Program-made: the position numbers and the translations under genes
The notes under the pieces: model-generated
Seen by the model: only the letters and a program-made list of their open reading frames with translations
Database searches by the model: none
What the model was told of the DNA's origin: nothing
Assembly: GCA_947488615.1 (NCBI GenBank)
Contig: CANKZU010000020.1
Location: forward strand, 1 to 52,898
DNA length: 52,898 nucleotides
Reading direction: 5' to 3'
Source: an uncultured Aurantimonas sp.
GTDB lineage: Bacteria > Pseudomonadota > Alphaproteobacteria > Rhizobiales > Rhizobiaceae
Shown: positions 9,475 through 19,683 of the stretch, piece after piece
Layout: each line of letters begins with the position of its first letter
Position numbering within the stretch: position 1 is the stretch's first letter

Positions 9475-9892
9475 GCTTGGCGACTCGCCAAATACGCCCG
9501 AAGCCGCACGCATTTTGGCCCGGCGGCATGTTTCGCTTCGAACAGCCCATCGCGCGCTATCCGATCTCGTGGGAGGCGCAAGGCGCGCCGTCCTGCTCGC
9601 CCCTTGTGTCGAAAACCGCGACCGGCTTCTGTCCGAACTGGCTGCCGTCGGCGTCGTCGCGCGCCCCCATGAAACGCCGGAAGTCGACCCGCGCCTCGTG
9701 CGAGAGCAGACCGGCCTGTCACAGGATGAGTTCGCACTCCGCTACGGACTTGACGTCTCGACCATCCGCAATTGGGAGCAAGGCCGCTCGAAGCCAGACG
9801 CCGCAGGGCGTGCCGTTCTGTGGACGATCGCGTACTACCCGGAAGCAGTTGAGCAATCGATCGAGGCGAGCGGCGGCTCACACGACTTTTGA
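9374..9892 (+). CDS. XRE-type helix-turn-helix regulator, possible antitoxin
   Basis: A 172-residue protein whose C-terminal part is a clear Cro/XRE-like HTH: VREQTGLSQDEFALRYGLDV then STIRNWEQGRSKPDA (about residues 108-145). Upstream is a small alpha/beta-like module (PEAARILARRHVSLRTAHRA, then LLAPCVENRDRLLSELAAVG). The family match begins near PNTPEAARIL; the first 34 residues lie inside the overlap with the previous gene and may not be conserved, but no later ATG or GTG in this frame gives a better start. The WEQGRSKPD pattern is common in HigA/MqsA-like antitoxins. Confidence 0.7.
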   Translation: MSTKSSLKERFGQRVQIREIGRVPCGSPVRLSLRLGDSPNTPEAARILARRHVSLRTAHRALSDLVGGARRAVLLAPCVENRDRLLSELAAVGVVARPHETPEVDPRLVREQTGLSQDEFALRYGLDVSTIRNWEQGRSKPDAAGRAVLWTIAYYPEAVEQSIEASGGSHDF

Positions 9893-9975
9893 GCATCGGC
9901 TCCTTCGCATTCCCCGATCCGGTCACACGCCGACATGACCATCAATGATATCGCCTGAAGACGCCCACTGCTGCC

Positions 9976-10554
9976 CTACCGCGCCATCGCGTGATAGTCC
10001 GCGTTCGGCTTCATGTCGGTCGCCGAAGCGACCCGGTTCGACATCGCGAAGAACGCTGCGACCGAGGCGATGTCGAAGATCGCCCGGTTGGAATAGCCCG
10101 CGTCCCTCAGCGCCTGCCGGTCGGACTCGACGATGCTGTCCGGCCGCTCGGTGAGCTTGACGACGAAGTCGAGCATCGCCGTCCGCTTGGCGTCGAGCCC
10201 CGCCGCCCGCCAGTTCTGCGCGATCGTCTCGCCGAAATTCGCGTCGCCGGAGAGCTGCCGCACGGCGGCGCCATGCGCGGTCAGGCAATAATGGCAGTGG
10301 TTGATGGCCGAGACGACGACCGCGATGATCTCGCGATCCAGCTTGTCGAGTTCGCTCTCGCCCAGCATCAGCTCGTTGTAGAAGGCCGAGAACGCCTCGA
10401 GCTTTTTCTCGTCGAACGCGTAGGCGATCAGCACGTTCGGCACCAGGCCGAGCTTTTCCTCGCATTTGGCGAAATACGCCTGTGTGCGTTCCGACAAGGG
10501 CTCGGCGACGCCGAGATCGAGCGCCGTCACGGCGGCGGCGTATGAAGTCGTCAT
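9976..10554 (-). CDS. AhpD-like peroxidase-related protein (carboxymuconolactone decarboxylase family)
   Basis: A 192-residue alpha-helical protein of the AhpD/CMD family, subgroup 'peroxidase-related enzyme'. The redox motif is HCHYCLTAHG (Cys-x-x-Cys with the following His), preceded by the acidic helix LDKLDREIIAVVVSAIN. Such proteins reduce peroxides or act as thiol-disulfide partners; the substrate is unknown. Monocistronic, divergent from gdhB with about 115 bp between. Confidence 0.88.
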   Translation of the reverse strand: MTTSYAAAVTALDLGVAEPLSERTQAYFAKCEEKLGLVPNVLIAYAFDEKKLEAFSAFYNELMLGESELDKLDREIIAVVVSAINHCHYCLTAHGAAVRQLSGDANFGETIAQNWRAAGLDAKRTAMLDFVVKLTERPDSIVESDRQALRDAGYSNRAIFDIASVAAFFAMSNRVASATDMKPNADYHAMAR

Positions 10555-10668
10555 GCGTCCTCCCCAAGCAGTTTGCGCCGGCCGGGACGTGAACCATCGC
10601 AGAGCGGCCTCGCTCCCCTATGATAAGAGGGGGAAGCCAACAAAGCGACGCCGGGAGAAATCGCGACG

Positions 10669-13600
10669 ATGGACCATCACGATATCGACAAATCCGCGAT
10701 CCTGAGCGCCGTCGAGGCGGCGATCGGCGAAGCCCGGCCAGAGGCAATCCTGGCGCCGCTCTTGTTTGCGCGTCCTCCGGCCGAGGATCTGGCCGCCTTC
10801 ACGCCGGACGCCCTCGCCGCTGCCGCCAAGGTCGGGATCGCCGCGCTGGAAGCGCATCGGCGCGGCCAGATCGTTGTCAGAATCGAAAGGCCGGACGCGT
10901 TTCTGCACGGCGACGAGCCGCAGGATCTGGTCACCGTCGTCAGCGACGACATGGCCTTCCTGTTCGATTCCCTGACGGCCGAGATCGCTGAGACCGCGCC
11001 GGAAATCCACTATATCTCGCATCCGATTCTCGACGTCGTGCGCGACAGCGACGGCGAGATCAGCAGTTTTTCCGCTTCCCATGCGAGCGGCGGGACCGCC
11101 GGGAAGCCGGACCGAACCAGTCTCATCCAATTCGCCATCGATCCGCTCGGCGACGACGACGTCCCGGCGTTGCGGGCGCGTCTCGAACGGATTCTCGCCC
11201 AGGTCGCCAGGGCCAACACCGATTTCGGCGCCATGCGCGAGCGCGTCAGCGACGCCGTCGCCGCCCTGCGCCGGCGCGCCGAGGGCCTGGACGATCTCGA
11301 CGAAAGAACCATCGTCGAGGAATCGGCCAATCTGCTTGAGTGGTTGCGCGACGACAACTTCATTTTCCTCGGCTGCCGCGAATATGACTATCTCGGCGAC
11401 GCCGAGGGCGAGGCGCTGGAGCGCCGCGACGACGCGGGCCTCGGCATCCTCGCCGATCCCGACGTCCGCATCCTCGGCCGTCCCGGCCGGCCGATGACCA
11501 CGACACCTGAGATCCGCGCCTTCCTGAAGGTACCCAATCCGCTGATCGTCACCAAGGCCAACGCCCGTTCGCTCGTCCATCGCCGCGCCCACATGGATTA
11601 CGTCGGCATCAAGCGCTACGACGAGGCCGGCAAATTCGCCGGGGAATTACGCGTCGTCGGCCTGTTCACGTCGAGCGCCTATACCCAGTCGATTCTCACC
11701 ATTCCCTATCTTCGCCTGAAGGCGGAGACTGTGATCAGCCGGTCGGGCTTTCATCCCGGCTCGCATTCCGCCAAAGCGCTGCTCAACGCGCTGGAATCTT
11801 ATTCGCGGGACGAAGTCTTCCAGATCGACGTCGACCTGCTCGAGCGCTTCGCGACCACCATCGTCGAGCTCGGCGAGCGGCCGCGCGTGCGGGTCCTTCC
11901 CAGGATCGACCGCTTTCACCGCTTCGTTTCCGTGCTCGTTTTCGTGCCGCGCGAGCGTTACGATTCGCGGCTGCGCGAACGCATCGGCCTATTGCTCGCA
12001 GAGGCCTTCGACGGCCGGGTGTCGGCCTATTATCCGGCGTTTCCCGAAGGACCTCTCGCCCGCGTCCATTTCATCATCGGCCGCGAGGAAGGCACCACGC
12101 CGGACGCCGACATCCCGCGGCTCGAGGCGCGGATCGTCGAACTCGCCAAGAACTGGGAGGACGCTTTCATCAGCGCGCTCGCCCAGGCGGGCCACTCGCA
12201 CGAACTGGGCAAACTGGTGCCAGGTCTGCCGGAAAGCTATCGCGACGTCATTGCGCCGGAGGAAGCCGTTACCGATGCGCAGGTGATCGACGGCCTGACG
12301 CCGGAGAGCGGGCTCCAGGTGGACTTTTACCGCCGCCCCGGCGACCGGAGCGATTTGCTGCGGCTGAAGATCTATCATCTCGGAGCCGCCGTAGCCCTGT
12401 CGACCCGCGTGCCCATCCTCGAAAACATGGGCTTTTCCGTCGTCTCCGAACGCACGTTTCCCATTACGCGGCCCGATGGCGAGGCAGTGCATCTCCACGA
12501 CATGGATCTGACCCGCAGAAATGGCGGCGACATCGAGCTCGACGATAGCGGCGCCGCCCTGCAAGCGACCTTCGCCGCGGTCTCCGCCGGCCGCATCGAG
12601 GACGACGGTTTCAACGCGCTCGTGCTGGAAGCCGGTTTCGATTTCCGCAAGGCGAACGTGCTGCGGGCCTATTCACGCTATTTGCGGCAAGCGGGGCTGT
12701 CCTATTCCCCCGATTATCTGGCCGCGGCCCTGCTGCGCCATCCCGCGATCGCCGCACGGCTTTGGGAGCTGTTCGACACCGCTTTCGACCCGCGGCGATC
12801 CGCACCACGCGCAGGGGCGACCGCCGACGCCGACGCGACCGACGAGCCCGATGCCCGTCAGGCCCGCCGGGCCGCAGAACGAGGGGCCGAGGCGGTTCAC
12901 GCGGCCATCATCGAAGCACTGGAGGCGGTCGATTCCATTGATGACGACCGGATCGTCCGCCGTTTCACAGGCGCCATCCTTGCCACTTTGCGAACCAATT
13001 TCTACGCCGTCGACGGCACCTCGACCGAAGCGGATTCCGAGCCCGGCCGGGTTGCGCCGGCGCTTGCCTTCAAGTTCGAATCCGCAGCGGTCGAAGGCCT
13101 GCCCGATCCGGTTCCGTTTCGCGAGATTTTCGTCTTCGACGCACGCGTGGAAGGCGTGCATCTGCGCTTCGGACGCGTCGCGCGCGGTGGTCTGAGATGG
13201 TCCGACCGGGCCCAGGACTACCGCACCGAAGTGCTCGGTCTGGTCAAGGCGCAGCAGGTCAAGAACGCGGTCATCGTACCGGTCGGGGCAAAGGGCGGCT
13301 TCTATCCCAAGCGCCTCCCGGACGCCTCCGACCGCGATGCCTGGTTCGCCGCCGGCCGGTCAGCCTATGTCGTCTTTATCGCTTCGCTGCTGTCGGTCAC
13401 CGACAACATCGTCGGCGACAAGGTCGTGCCGCCATCCGACGTCACGCGTTATGACGGCGACGATCCGTATTTCGTGGTCGCCGCCGACAAGGGCACCGCG
13501 ACCTTCTCCGACACCGCCAACGCCATCGCACAGACAAACGATTTCTGGCTGGACGACGCCTTTGCCTCCGGCGGCTCCGCCGGTTACGATCACAAGGCGA

Positions 13601-15570
13601 TGGGCATCACCGCGCGGGGAGCCTGGGAAGCCGTCAAACGCCATTTCCGCGAGATGAACCGTGACATCCAGGCCGAGCCCTTCACCGTGGTCGGTTGCGG
13701 CGACATGTCCGGCGATGTGTTCGGCAACGGTATGCTGCTCTCGCGCCAGACCCGGCTGATCGCCGCCTTCGACCATCGCGACATCTTCATCGACCCCGAT
13801 CCCGACCCCGCGGCATCCTTTGCCGAGCGCCGGCGCCTGTTCGGAAAGCCGCGCTCTTCCTGGGCCGACTACGATACCGACAAGATTTCGGCCGGCGGCG
13901 GCGTGTTCTCGCGGCGCGACAAGCTGATCAAACTGTCAGAAGAAGCGGCGAGGGCGATCGGCTGGGAGCGTGGGTCGGGGACACCCGCCGAAGTGATCGC
14001 CGCGATTCTCAAGGCGCCGGTCGACCTTTTGTGGTTCGGCGGTATCGGCACCTATGTGCGCGCATCCGGCGAATCCAACGCCGATGTCGGCGACCGCGCC
14101 AACGACGCCGTCCGCGTCACCGGCTCGGATGTCCGCGCCAAGGTCGTGGGCGAGGGCGCCAATCTCGGCTTGACCCAGAAGGGTCGGATCGAGCTCGCGC
14201 GGGCCGGGGGGCGCGTCAACTCCGACGCGATCGATAACTCGGCCGGCGTCAACACCTCAGACGTCGAGGTCAACATCAAGATAGCCCTCAAGGGGGCCAT
14301 GGAGACCGGCCGGCTGACCCGCGAGGATCGCGATGCTCTGCTGGCGCAGATGACCGACGAGGTCGCGGAACTGGTGCTCGCCAACAATTACGAGCAGACC
14401 CTGGCGCTCTCGCTGGAGGAGCGCGACGGGCCGGGCGCGTTGGCGCTCCAGGCGCGGTTCATGACGGTCCTCGAGGAGGACGGCGCCCTGGATCGCTCCG
14501 TCGAGACATTGCCCGGAGAAGCCGCGATCGGCGATCTCAGGGGCAATGGTCGCGGACTGACGCGGCCGGAGCTTGGCGTGTTGATCGCCTATGCCAAGAT
14601 CACGCTGTTCGATCAGTTGGTCGCCGGAACGCTGACCGACGATCCCTATCTGGAAGATCGCCTGCTGGATTATTTTCCGGTCCCCATGCGCCGCGATTTT
14701 GGGCGGGACATTCGCGACCACCGGCTATCGCGAGAGATCATTGCCACTGTCCTTGCCAACGAGATCGTCAACCGCACCGGACCGACCTTCGTCACCGTCC
14801 TGCGCGAGGCGGGCGGCGCGTCCCCCTCGAAAATCGCGCGCGCTTTCGTTGCGGCCAGGGACGGTCTCGATGTCAGCGCGACCTACGAGCGGGTCGACGC
14901 ACTCGACGGTCGGCTGTCCGGCGAGACACAGAACGCGCTGTACGCCGAGATCGGCCGCTTTCTTCGCCGCACGACCCGTTGGTATGCTCAAAACGAATCC
15001 TTCGAGGCCGGCCTCACCGGGGCGGTGGTGAGCAGTCGCGACGCGCTGGATCAGTTGAAGCCGAAGATGCTGGGCCTGGCGACCGAGGCCGCCCGTGCCG
15101 AGGCCATCGCGCGCGCCCAAGGCTGGGTCGAGAAGGATGTGCCCGAAGGCCTCGCCAGCGAGATCGCGCTTCTGCCCCTGCTCTCGCTGGTTCCCGACAT
15201 TGCCTCTGTCTCACGTGAAACATCGGCGTCCCTGGAAGCGACGATCGAGTGCTATTTCGCCATCACCCGTCTGTTCGGCATCGGACGGCTGGAGGCAGCC
15301 CTGTCGACCCTGCAGACCCCCGACTATTATGAAACTCTGGCCCTGGATCGGGCCGCCAGCGAGATCGCCGGGGCCCGGCGATCGCTGACCGCCACGGCCC
15401 TGCGCCGGTACGGCGGTGGTGACGGAGACGCGGCCGAAGCTTGGGCCGATAGCCGCCGCGCCGCCGTCGATCGCATCGCGCGACAGATTGCCGCGCTCGC
15501 GGGAACCGGAGAAACCTCCGTCGCGCGGCTCACCGTCGCGGCAGGGCTCCTGTCGGATCTGGCGGGATAG
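10669..15570 (+). CDS. gdhB: NAD-specific glutamate dehydrogenase, large (L180-type)
   Basis: A 1633-residue enzyme, the length expected of the 180-kDa class of NAD-glutamate dehydrogenases, which oxidise glutamate to 2-oxoglutarate and ammonia during amino-acid catabolism. The first ~700 residues are the regulatory ACT-like region; the catalytic core begins near residue 834 with GRVARGGLRWSDRAQDYRTE and continues LGLVKAQQVKNAVIVPVGAK. The nucleotide-binding part includes FTVVGCGDMSGDVFGNGML and VVGEGANLGLTQKGR. GGGAG lies about 11 nt before the ATG. A parS-like site lies in its 3' part and is translated as VSRET (residues 1514-1518). Symbol by analogy with Streptomyces/Pseudomonas naming. 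Confidence 0.95.
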   Translation: MDHHDIDKSAILSAVEAAIGEARPEAILAPLLFARPPAEDLAAFTPDALAAAAKVGIAALEAHRRGQIVVRIERPDAFLHGDEPQDLVTVVSDDMAFLFDSLTAEIAETAPEIHYISHPILDVVRDSDGEISSFSASHASGGTAGKPDRTSLIQFAIDPLGDDDVPALRARLERILAQVARANTDFGAMRERVSDAVAALRRRAEGLDDLDERTIVEESANLLEWLRDDNFIFLGCREYDYLGDAEGEALERRDDAGLGILADPDVRILGRPGRPMTTTPEIRAFLKVPNPLIVTKANARSLVHRRAHMDYVGIKRYDEAGKFAGELRVVGLFTSSAYTQSILTIPYLRLKAETVISRSGFHPGSHSAKALLNALESYSRDEVFQIDVDLLERFATTIVELGERPRVRVLPRIDRFHRFVSVLVFVPRERYDSRLRERIGLLLAEAFDGRVSAYYPAFPEGPLARVHFIIGREEGTTPDADIPRLEARIVELAKNWEDAFISALAQAGHSHELGKLVPGLPESYRDVIAPEEAVTDAQVIDGLTPESGLQVDFYRRPGDRSDLLRLKIYHLGAAVALSTRVPILENMGFSVVSERTFPITRPDGEAVHLHDMDLTRRNGGDIELDDSGAALQATFAAVSAGRIEDDGFNALVLEAGFDFRKANVLRAYSRYLRQAGLSYSPDYLAAALLRHPAIAARLWELFDTAFDPRRSAPRAGATADADATDEPDARQARRAAERGAEAVHAAIIEALEAVDSIDDDRIVRRFTGAILATLRTNFYAVDGTSTEADSEPGRVAPALAFKFESAAVEGLPDPVPFREIFVFDARVEGVHLRFGRVARGGLRWSDRAQDYRTEVLGLVKAQQVKNAVIVPVGAKGGFYPKRLPDASDRDAWFAAGRSAYVVFIASLLSVTDNIVGDKVVPPSDVTRYDGDDPYFVVAADKGTATFSDTANAIAQTNDFWLDDAFASGGSAGYDHKAMGITARGAWEAVKRHFREMNRDIQAEPFTVVGCGDMSGDVFGNGMLLSRQTRLIAAFDHRDIFIDPDPDPAASFAERRRLFGKPRSSWADYDTDKISAGGGVFSRRDKLIKLSEEAARAIGWERGSGTPAEVIAAILKAPVDLLWFGGIGTYVRASGESNADVGDRANDAVRVTGSDVRAKVVGEGANLGLTQKGRIELARAGGRVNSDAIDNSAGVNTSDVEVNIKIALKGAMETGRLTREDRDALLAQMTDEVAELVLANNYEQTLALSLEERDGPGALALQARFMTVLEEDGALDRSVETLPGEAAIGDLRGNGRGLTRPELGVLIAYAKITLFDQLVAGTLTDDPYLEDRLLDYFPVPMRRDFGRDIRDHRLSREIIATVLANEIVNRTGPTFVTVLREAGGASPSKIARAFVAARDGLDVSATYERVDALDGRLSGETQNALYAEIGRFLRRTTRWYAQNESFEAGLTGAVVSSRDALDQLKPKMLGLATEAARAEAIARAQGWVEKDVPEGLASEIALLPLLSLVPDIASVSRETSASLEATIECYFAITRLFGIGRLEAALSTLQTPDYYETLALDRAASEIAGARRSLTATALRRYGGGDGDAAEAWADSRRAAVDRIARQIAALAGTGETSVARLTVAAGLLSDLAG
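15207..15222. promoter_or_regulatory. parS-like ParB binding site inside gdhB
   Basis: TGTCTCACGTGAAACA differs from the general consensus TGTTTCACGTGAAACA at one position. It is the most origin-distal of the six sites in the window, about 34 kb from the inferred oriC. Confidence 0.75.
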
Positions 15571-15624
15571 CGGGCGTCCGCCTGCCAGCGGCGAGACGGT
15601 GCCCGGACCCGACTCCGTCCCCGC

Positions 15625-15756
15625 CTATTTTTTCTTGCCGTCGTTCTTCTCCTGCGGCGCGAACTTGCCGGGCACGGTGGCGGGGGCCACGGCCTTCGCC
15701 TTGTCCGCCTTCGGCTTGCGGGTTTCCTTGTTGCTGCGCATTTGACCCTTGGCCAT
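15625..15756 (-). CDS. 43-residue lysine-rich small protein
   Basis: A short ORF starting MAKGQMRSNKETRKPKADKA and ending KNDGKKK, with ten or more lysines and no hydrophobic stretch. I recall near-identical N-termini (MAKGQMRSNKE-) as a conserved small hypothetical protein in Rhizobiales and relatives. It should be cytosolic and nucleic-acid- or ribosome-friendly by charge, but its role is unknown. It lies convergent with gdhB (54 bp between the ends). Upstream sequence is GAATCGAAC, without a strong Shine-Dalgarno. Confidence 0.75.
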   Translation of the reverse strand: MAKGQMRSNKETRKPKADKAKAVAPATVPGKFAPQEKNDGKKK

Positions 15757-15909
15757 GTTCGATTCCTTTGCGGCATCCTGATTGATGCGAACCGCAGACT
15801 AGCACGCACCAGGTGACCATGGGCAGCATTCGCGCCGATGCGGATGGATTTGCGCTAGCGCCATTTCTCGGTGCAAGGCTCTTTGGAACGCCGATCGACG
15901 AGGCCCCGG

Positions 15910-17337
15910 ATGATCCCCGCAAGCGACTCCCCGCCCTATCGCACACCGCTTCGCCACCGGCCCGTCTGGGGCTGGATGGCCTTCGATTTCGCCGCCCAGC
16001 CCTTCTTCACGGTCATCATCACCTTCGTCTTCGGCCCTTATTTCGTCTCGCAACTCGCCCCCGATCCCGCTACCGGTCAAGCCTGGTGGAGCGGCGCCGT
16101 GGCGCTCACCGGCATCGCCGTCGCACTTTTGTCGCCGTTTCTCGGATCGATCGCCGACCGCGCCGGTCCCCGCAAGCCGTGGATCGCAAGCTTCGCTGTC
16201 GTGCAGATCGGCGCCCTCAGCCTCTTGTGGTTCGCCGCCCCCGGCTCACCGCTCGTCCTCGTCGCACTTTTGATCGTTCTGGCTCAGATTGCCGCCGAGT
16301 TCTCGATCGTCTTCAACGACGCGATGATTCCCCGGCTGGTCCACCGCGACTCGATCGGCCGCGTCTCCAACATCGCCTGGGGCCTCGGCTATGCCGGTGG
16401 TATCATCTTCCTGTTCTTCACCCTCGCCTTCCTCGCCGGCTCGCCCGCGACCGGCCGCACCATCCTCGGTCTCGAGCCGCTGTTCGGCCTCGATCCGGCA
16501 GCCGGCGAGGGTGCGCGCGCGACAGGTCCTCTGGCGGCGCTGTGGTATCTGCTCTTCGTCCTGCCGATGTTCCTTTTCACTCCCGACCGTCCGAAGGCCG
16601 AGCCGATCGCCGCCGCCGCGCGGGACGGTCTCAAGGACCTTCTGGCGACCTGGCGCGAGATACGCACGCGGCCGGCGCTGTTCCGCTTCCTGATCGCCCG
16701 GATGATTTATCAGGACGGCGTCAGCGCTCTGCTCGTTCTCGGCGGCGCCTTCGCGGCCGGCATGTTCGGCTGGTCGATCACCGAAAGCGGCCTGTTCGGC
16801 ATTATCCTCAACGTCACCGCGATCCTCGGCTGCCTCGGCGCCAGCGTACTGGACGCGCGGCTCGGCTCCAAGGCGGTGATCACGATGTCGATCCTGTGTC
16901 TGGTCGTCGCGACGATCGGAATCGTCTCGACCGCCCCCGGTTTCACCGCCTTCGGTCTGGTCACCTTCGCGCCGGCCGAAGCGGCCGGCCTGTTCGCGAC
17001 CGCGGCGGAGAAGAGCTACATCGCCTGGGGGCTGTTGATCGGCCTTGCCTTCGGCCCGGTGCAGGCCTCGTCCCGCTCCTGGCTCGCCCAGGTCGTCACG
17101 GCGGACGAGGCTGGACGCTATTTTGGCTTCTATGCCCTGACCGGCCGAGCGACGTCGTTTCTGGCGACGGGCGCGGTCGCCGTCTTCACCGCCATCGCGG
17201 CGGCGCTCACCGATCCGGTGACCGCCTCGCGCATCGGTATGTCGGCGATCATCCTGTTTCTCATTGTCGGCCTGGCGCTGCTGGGACGGACACGGGGGCC
17301 GGCACGCAGCGAAACAGGACGGTCGCCATTCGCTTGA
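15910..17337 (+). CDS. MFS transporter, UMF1/Atg22-like family
   Basis: A 475-residue permease with about 12 hydrophobic segments. The N-terminal WGWMAFDFAAQPFFTVIITF and the loop SIADRAGPRKPW fit the Atg22-like / UMF1 branch of the major facilitator superfamily. In yeast Atg22 exports amino acids from the vacuole; bacterial substrates are unknown. The start MIPASDSP has GAGG 6 nt upstream (15900-15903). The stop overlaps the -35 element of the toxin-antitoxin promoter that follows. Confidence 0.88.
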   Translation: MIPASDSPPYRTPLRHRPVWGWMAFDFAAQPFFTVIITFVFGPYFVSQLAPDPATGQAWWSGAVALTGIAVALLSPFLGSIADRAGPRKPWIASFAVVQIGALSLLWFAAPGSPLVLVALLIVLAQIAAEFSIVFNDAMIPRLVHRDSIGRVSNIAWGLGYAGGIIFLFFTLAFLAGSPATGRTILGLEPLFGLDPAAGEGARATGPLAALWYLLFVLPMFLFTPDRPKAEPIAAAARDGLKDLLATWREIRTRPALFRFLIARMIYQDGVSALLVLGGAFAAGMFGWSITESGLFGIILNVTAILGCLGASVLDARLGSKAVITMSILCLVVATIGIVSTAPGFTAFGLVTFAPAEAAGLFATAAEKSYIAWGLLIGLAFGPVQASSRSWLAQVVTADEAGRYFGFYALTGRATSFLATGAVAVFTAIAAALTDPVTASRIGMSAIILFLIVGLALLGRTRGPARSETGRSPFA

Positions 17338-17363
17338 TTCAGGTCTGTTTTTGGGACTATATC
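17334..17363 (+). promoter_or_regulatory. Promoter of the toxin-antitoxin operon
   Basis: TTGATT (17334-17339), a 17-18-nt spacer, then CTATAT/TATATC (17357-17363). This would start transcription near 17370, about 26 nt before the antitoxin ATG. The flanking TATATCTGATATC is itself a near-palindrome and may form part of the operator. Confidence 0.5.
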
Positions 17364-17382
17364 TGATATCGTTTTCACAATG

Positions 17383-17395
17383 GGTTGGTCCAACC
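17383..17395. promoter_or_regulatory. Inverted repeat abutting the antitoxin start codon
   Basis: GGTTGG-T-CCAACC is a perfect 6-bp-arm inverted repeat that ends one base before the antitoxin ATG. It is well placed to be the autorepression operator of a Phd-type antitoxin, or a hairpin that sequesters the start codon, since no clear Shine-Dalgarno is present. Inference from position and symmetry. Confidence 0.4.
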
Positions 17396-17641
17396 ATGCA
17401 GAAGCTCGAAGCTGACTTGGCCGTCAGTGTCTCCGACCTGAAGCGCAGTCCCAGCGCGGTCCTTGATCAGGCCGGAGGAATTCCGGTCGCCATCCTGAAC
17501 CATAACAGGGTCATGGCCTACATGGTCCCGGCCGCATTCTACGAGCGTCTCGTCGAGCAGCTGGACGACATGGCGCTCGCCGAAATCGCGCGCACTCGGG
17601 CTGACGAAGTCCCGGTGTCCCTCGATCTGAATGACCTCTGA
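17396..17641 (+). CDS. Phd/YefM-family (StbD-like) antitoxin
   Basis: An 81-residue protein: DLAVSVSDLKRSPSAVLDQA then PVAILNHNRVMAYMVPAAFY is the standard Phd/YefM fold signature (N-terminal DNA-binding dimer, here of the StbD/RelB2 kind). The C-terminal part (LDDMALAEIARTRADEV) would wrap the toxin. It is directly followed by the toxin gene (TGA then ATG, no gap). It should neutralise the toxin and repress its own promoter. Confidence 0.88.
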   Translation: MQKLEADLAVSVSDLKRSPSAVLDQAGGIPVAILNHNRVMAYMVPAAFYERLVEQLDDMALAEIARTRADEVPVSLDLNDL

Positions 17642-17923
17642 ATGACCTATAGGCTGGAGTTTCTCCCTTCGGCCCTGAAGGAATGGAAGAAGCTCGGCTC
17701 CACCGTAAAAGAGCAATTCAAAGCCAAGCTGGTCGAACGACTGGAAGCGCCGAAAGTGGCGGCATCGGCATTGTCCGGTATGCCCGCACACTTCAAGATC
17801 AAGCTCCGCTCTTCCGGTTATCGAATGGTCTATCGGGTCGACGATAGCCGCGTCGTGGTCATTGTCGTGGCAGTGGGCAAACGCGAGAAGGCCGGCGTCT
17901 ATCGCAAGGCGAAGGCGCGGTAA
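17642..17923 (+). CDS. RelE/ParE-family toxin
   Basis: A 93-residue RelE-fold toxin: [18 protein letters not shown] at the start, then [20 protein letters not shown] and [20 protein letters not shown]. The arginine/lysine-rich beta strands and the late GKRE resemble RelE (mRNA interferase at the ribosome) more than ParE (gyrase poison). Translationally coupled to the antitoxin. The pair sits between an MFS gene and purH, which suggests a small transferable insert, although its GC content is close to that of its surroundings. Confidence 0.88.
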   Translation: MTYRLEFLPSALKEWKKLGSTVKEQFKAKLVERLEAPKVAASALSGMPAHFKIKLRSSGYRMVYRVDDSRVVVIVVAVGKREKAGVYRKAKAR

Positions 17924-17939
17924 GCCAAACTCCGCGCCA

Positions 17940-19556
<1,617 letters not shown>

Positions 19557-19683
19557 CGGCATTTCCTACGGGGATCGGAAGCGGGATTTCGGTCCCTGAT
19601 ACCGGGGCAAGGCCGCTGCGACAATGCCGCGGCGCGCGTCTGTCGACGCCGCTCGCTTCTGACGCCCCGATTGCGGCGGCCGA

